Source: Cladosporium sp. IMV 00045 (taxonomy: Eukaryota > Ascomycota > Dothideomycetes > Cladosporiales > Cladosporiaceae). From it: a stretch of 22,864 nucleotides of DNA. Below the pieces are notes generated by a model that did not search any database, was not told the origin of the DNA, and saw nothing but the letters and a program-made list of their open reading frames with translations. The DNA is taken from positions 1-22,864 of the forward strand of contig MSJI02000125.1 in NCBI GenBank assembly GCA_001931905.2, written 5' to 3'. The stretch's first letter is position 1, and every line of letters starts with the position of its first letter. Shown here in pieces: positions 19,611 to 22,864 of the stretch. The translations under genes were made by a program, and so were the position numbers.

Positions 19611-20336
19611 GTTTGATTGGCGAGATGATCGGATAGGTGAGAGTACCTAGTTGGTGATGGAGGTTAGGATGGCACCGTTGACTGCCTATTCCACCCTTAG
19701 CGATTCATCAGTGCTTCTGTACTACACATTTGATGTTAAGGTGAGTGACTGCTGTTGTGGAAGTGGGCGGCCGAGAAAAAGCCGTTGATGCAAGCCCACA
19801 TACAGTCGACCGCAGACAACAGCAGAGACTTTATAATCAGCCCTCGCTCCGCTCTCACGCTCCTCTTCTTTTTTTTTCTTCACATGAAAGTTGACCCCCT
19901 GCGTTGAAATTAGGCTTCTATCCGCGTATCCTGGAGACGAAGTTGAACACATGCTGGGCAGACAAACGACCGTCTATTAAGAAGCGCTGTGAGCTGAGCA
20001 TATCCGCCATTACACAGGGACTCCCGTTATGACTGTACAATCCCTCCCGTGCCTTGCCCGACTTTAGCCTTGCCGAGCAAGCAGAGCATACCAACTTCGC
20101 CTTCGCGTTGCCACCTTCATATCAGTGTCTGCACAACACAACAAACACAACACTATAAACCTGACATCACCATCCGCCACTTTGACATTTTTCGACAGCC
20201 GCAAGAATGGCTGCGTGATCAAGATTTCAGGTCCCGCGATGGCTTGAATGGGTCTTGTGCCTTCCTTTTATACCCTCCGCAGTAGCTACTCCCATCGTTT
20301 TGAACATAAACCACCTCTATTCGCACCTTCTGAACC
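19611..20336. promoter_or_regulatory. Divergent promoter region
   Basis: This 726-bp spacer separates the starts of the importin gene (-) and the F-box-like gene (+) and should hold both promoters. It includes a pyrimidine-rich run near 19858-19882 and a TTTTATACC TATA-like element near 20266, about 65 bases before the ATG at 20337. Short ATG frames at 20207, 20239 and 20248 lie upstream of that element, so they may not be transcribed. No gene was recognised. Confidence 0.45.
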
Positions 20337-21373
20337 ATGGCGAAGCCTCGTAAATCCAAGGCTACGGCTTCTCGCTCAGCGAAGAGCGCCGCCGCCGTTC
20401 CTACGTCGATCTCTACACCCTCGTCGTCTATGGCGCCGTCCACGGTACCTTCGCGCGCGCCAACTCCGCCACCCAATGAAGACATCGAAGAAGAAGAAGA
20501 AGTGTCCGAAGACATCAAGCCTTTTCGGTTCTTCGATTTGCCTTCGGAGCTCAGACTACGCATCTATGAGGAGGTGTTTCGTGTCACGGAGCGACATGTA
20601 ATGGAGCTGTACGAGGGCAAGAAACGCGCTGGAAATATAGTAGGGCTGGATCAGCGTCCTGATCCGCCCCTCGATCTTGGTAGGCGATTCGCAACAGCAA
20701 TAATTGCAGGATAGCCAGCTAACTAATATTTACAGAGCCCAACGTGAATTGGTTCCTCGTCAGACCTCGACTGAACCTCTTGAAGGTCAGCCACCGCATG
20801 CACGATGAAGCGTATCGAGTCTTTTACAGCCAACCGATGCGCCTCTTCCCTCACCACGATAGATTCTTCTACTCAAAGAAACCCTTGCTGGCCCGCATTC
20901 CTCCGAAATACCGCAACATGGTCACCACAATGGAAGTGCGCCTCGGCAAAGGCTGGAGTAAGGTCCCACGCTGCCAGAACACCGATCCAAGCCTTGGATT
21001 ACGAGATTGCACAAGTCTGAGACTGCTCAAGGTCTTCGTCCAATGTGATCCGAGCGACAGCTTCTTCTCCGGATTCCGTGGGAAGAATGCCAACGAGGAC
21101 ACGTACAAGTGGTTTTGCGTCGATCTCTTACGCGGAATCCTTGAGCAGGTCCCGCGTCTGGAGACAGTCGAGATTGATGCTTTCCCCGGGATCAAGCAGG
21201 GTGCCCCTCTCATCACAGCTCTGAGACGAGTTGTTGAAGACGCGGGCAAGAAGCTGGTCTGGGGTCCTTTGAGAGGATGGGAGAAGGAGGGTGAGCAGAT
21301 GATGGGCTTGCAGCAGGCAATGGCCGGTATGGGCCTTTCAAATGCGCCCAGGGTCATCAATGTACAGGCGTAG
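20337..21373 (+). CDS. F-box-like / 2EXR-type fungal protein
   Basis: The 326-residue product comes from exons 20337-20679 and 20736-21373, split by a 56-bp intron with GTAGGC donor, CTAACTAAT branch region and TTACAG acceptor; the junction codon is G|AG (Glu). After a Ser/Ala/Pro-rich and acidic N-terminus (1-60), residues about 60-82 contain FRFFDLPSELRLRIYEEVF, the F-box-like/2EXR-like motif common in large fungal families. It is followed by LNLLKVSHRMHDEAYRVFYS, which usually accompanies that motif. Such proteins are generally called F-box-like, but ubiquitin-ligase function has not been shown for most. The C-terminal 200 residues resemble no domain I can name. It could equally be listed as a hypothetical protein. 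Confidence 0.82.
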
Positions 21374-21660
21374 ATTGCGGCGCATCGGCGTATGGAGTCG
21401 CATTGTCCCAATCTGGGACCTTGTGATATGATTGGGGAGTCCTCGATGCTCTGAGGCCTATACATGGGATTCAGTGAGTTGAAAGACGTTGGTAGTCTCG
21501 CAAGGTCATGAATTACGTCCCATCTCAGTCTTGAGTGTATGCAGATATTTTTGAAAGTCTTCTCAACAACGCATCTCGCAAGTCTACCCAAAGGCAACAA
21601 CCTGCCAATGTCAGCTAGGAACCTCCTACTTTACATACATCCGAACCCACGTCCAACCCC

Positions 21661-22182
21661 TCAAACCTCCGCCCCTTCCAACACCGCCGTCCTCTCATGC
21701 CCCTGCCTATCCCCCGTATTAACCGTCCCCACCCTCTCAATCATCAAAATCCCCGTCTCCCCCTCCGCCACAGGCCGATGCTGCACGCCCTTGGGCACGA
21801 GAAAGACTTCTCCCACACGCATTCCAACGACCTGATCGGCGCCCTCCGCTTCCGCTTCTTGAGGCGAGGAGGCGTGAGTGCACAGCTCGAGTCTCAGCGG
21901 CCCGCCGCTCAGGACTTGGAAGACTTCGTCCGTGTCTGGGTGGGAGTGCCAGATGAAAGGGCCTTGGATTTTGGCGATTTTCAGGGTGTGACTTGAGTTG
22001 AGGGTTAGGATGTGCGAGGGTTGCCAGTGCGAGGTTAGGGTGGTGAGGCGGCTTTGTAGGTTGGTTGGTTGGAGGGTTTGCTTTTCTGCGGTTTTATGTA
22101 GAGGGGTATTGTGATATGTTGATAGAGGGACGAATGTGGAAGCCTTGTCTGGATTGTGCTTGGATGATTGGGCAATCCTTTT
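21661..22182 (-). CDS. Small cupin-domain protein, 5' end unresolved
   Basis: Reading the minus strand from the stop at 21663-21661 upward, the frame is open to a TAG at 22185-22183. It encodes a single-domain cupin: LKIAKIQGPFIWHSHPDTDE (metal-type His-X-His...Glu motif), VFQVLSGGPLRLEL, VGEVFLVPKGVQHRPVAEGE (second motif with His) and ILMIERVGTVNTGD. These fit small fungal cupins of unknown substrate. The frame has no ATG before the domain; the first in-frame ATG lies inside it, so that start would delete the first metal motif. One possible rescue is an ATG at 22210 with a 46-bp intron (donor GTCCCT, acceptor CCGCAG ending at 22086); the phase fits, but the donor is poor. Otherwise the 5' end is decayed or a start codon is missing. 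The given span is the maximal open frame. Confidence 0.62.
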   Translation of the reverse strand, partial: KRIAQSSKHNPDKASTFVPLSTYHNTPLHKTAEKQTLQPTNLQSRLTTLTSHWQPSHILTLNSSHTLKIAKIQGPFIWHSHPDTDEVFQVLSGGPLRLELCTHASSPQEAEAEGADQVVGMRVGEVFLVPKGVQHRPVAEGETGILMIERVGTVNTGDRQGHERTAVLEGAEV

Positions 22183-22314
22183 CTAAGGGTTTATGCATCC
22201 CTGAGCTCATCTTGTCAAAGCCATAGGGCGTATGACAAAATACACTACATAGTCGAAGAATAGTACATCGCTGCGCCCTTTGGTAAGAAGGATAAGGTAC
22301 AAATGTGGCGTTCT

Positions 22315-22331
22315 TTAGGGTACAACCCTAA
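22315..22331. promoter_or_regulatory. Inverted telobox pair TTAGGGT-ACA-ACCCTAA
   Basis: TTAGGGT at 22315-22321 and its exact reverse complement ACCCTAA at 22325-22331 flank a three-base spacer. TTAGGG is the usual telomere repeat of filamentous fungi, and Tbf1-like Myb factors are known to bind such motifs in promoters. The site lies about 180 bp before the DPH3 ATG. Confidence 0.55.
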
Positions 22332-22351
22332 CCCACCTTCCCCGGATTTTT

Positions 22352-22357
22352 CACGTG
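22352..22357. promoter_or_regulatory. E-box CACGTG upstream of DPH3
   Basis: CACGTG sits about 155 bp before the DPH3 ATG, close to the telobox pair. It is a candidate site for a bHLH factor, supported only by sequence and position. Confidence 0.3.
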
Positions 22358-22510
22358 CTTCCAGAATTTCCCTCGTCGCTCGCCACCTTCGAGAAACTTG
22401 AGACTCATCTACGCCGAATCGCAAAACCAAAGCCCGACTTTCATCAACAATCCCTCGACCTCGCAAGAACGAATTCTCACAACAAGCAAAAGAAGTTCTC
22501 ACAGCCAAAA

Positions 22511-22864
22511 ATGTCCGAAGAAAACATCTACGACGAGATCGAAATCGAGGTAAGCCAAACCGACACACCCATCCTGCCCTCCTCCCCCACCATCCCAAAT
22601 CACCACCACTTTACCAAAAAACGAAATCATCCCACCCACCACTTCCCTCCTCTGACACAAAGGGGAGGAATCAGGACATGACCTACGACCCCGCCCTCCA
22701 AACATACACCTACCCCTGCCCGTGCGGCGACAGCTTCCAAATCGCCATCGACGACCTGCGCGACGGCGAAGAAATCGCCGTCTGCCCCAGCTGCAGCCTG
22801 ATGATCCGCGTGATCTACGACGTGGACGACCTGCCCAAACCCGACGGCGGCGAGGAGCTCGGGA
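22511..22864 (+). CDS. DPH3: Diphthamide biosynthesis protein 3 (Kti11), 3' truncated by window
   Basis: Dph3 is a small CSL-type zinc/iron protein that donates electrons to the Dph1-Dph2 enzyme in the first step of diphthamide formation on elongation factor 2, and in yeast it also works with Elongator as Kti11. Exon 1 (22511-22549) encodes [13 protein letters not shown]; a 125-bp phase-0 intron (GTAAGC...ATCAG) leads to exon 2 from 22675, which runs off the window at codon 76. The four metal ligands are Cys28 and Cys30 (CPCG) and Cys50 and Cys53 (CPSC), followed by [12 protein letters not shown]. The family is usually about 80-90 residues, so only a few codons should lie beyond the edge. The very short first exon is supported by the family's conserved N-terminus. 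Confidence 0.93.

Larger units (their letters stand above)
22211..22510. promoter_or_regulatory. Divergent spacer with telobox palindrome and E-box
   Basis: The 300 bases before DPH3 contain an inverted pair of telomere-repeat-like motifs (22315-22331) and an E-box CACGTG (22352-22357). The DPH3 leader from about 22360 to 22510 has no ATG, which suits an efficiently translated housekeeping transcript. Confidence 0.5.

Noticed and set aside
20248..20601. 117-codon frame overlapping the F-box-like start
   Set aside because: It overlaps the real gene in another frame, and its ATG lies upstream of the TATA-like element near 20266, so it is probably not in the transcript.
1..22864. Transposon, virus remnant, secondary-metabolite cluster or RIP-mutated repeat
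   Set aside because: No transposase, reverse transcriptase, terminal repeats, polyketide or peptide synthetase modules, or strongly AT-rich decayed tracts were seen.

Overview
This window is ordinary euchromatic, gene-dense DNA of a filamentous ascomycete (Pezizomycotina). The evidence is short introns (56-151 bp) with GT...AG ends and CTAAC/CTGAC-like branch sites, eukaryote-only genes (dynactin p150, an importin-beta, SSU72, DPH3), and fungal-only families (DUF7514-like, F-box-like/2EXR-like). A dothideomycete is my best guess, but that is inference from general style only.

Layout. 1-1194: no recognisable gene; promoter side of the first gene. 1195-5289 (+): dynactin p150Glued, one exon. 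5736-7992 (-): DUF7514-type protein with a long Pro/Arg-rich tail. 8721-9945 (+): secreted HAD phosphatase of the phosphorylcholine phosphatase type. 10393-11412 (-): SSU72, the RNA polymerase II CTD phosphatase. 12305-13242 (+): HAD protein of the haloacid dehalogenase type II kind. 14269-15458 (+): RS-rich protein with glycine-zipper segments. 16319-19610 (-): importin-beta of the Kap120/importin-11 kind. 20337-21373 (+): F-box-like protein. 21661 to about 22182 (-): small cupin with an unresolved 5' end. 22511 to window end (+): DPH3/Kti11, cut by the window edge.

The genes are mostly arranged as alternating convergent and divergent pairs with about 0.3-1 kb between them. Nothing looks like an operon, biosynthetic cluster, transposon, CRISPR array or virus. 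The genes serve unrelated housekeeping roles (dynein transport, transcription termination, nuclear import, diphthamide synthesis), so no joint pathway is claimed. Apart from p150 (none seen) and the cupin (unresolved), each gene has exactly one recognisable intron, usually close to its 5' end; splice positions were read by eye from consensus sites and reading-frame continuity.

I found no convincing previously undescribed system. The points most worth checking are a 13-codon uORF whose stop overlaps the p150 start codon (ATGA), a cupin whose open frame lacks any upstream ATG, a palindromic pair of telomere-repeat-like motifs between the cupin and DPH3, two neighbouring phosphatase genes whose introns each cut the catalytic signature, and two fungal proteins of unknown function (DUF7514-like and glycine-zipper).
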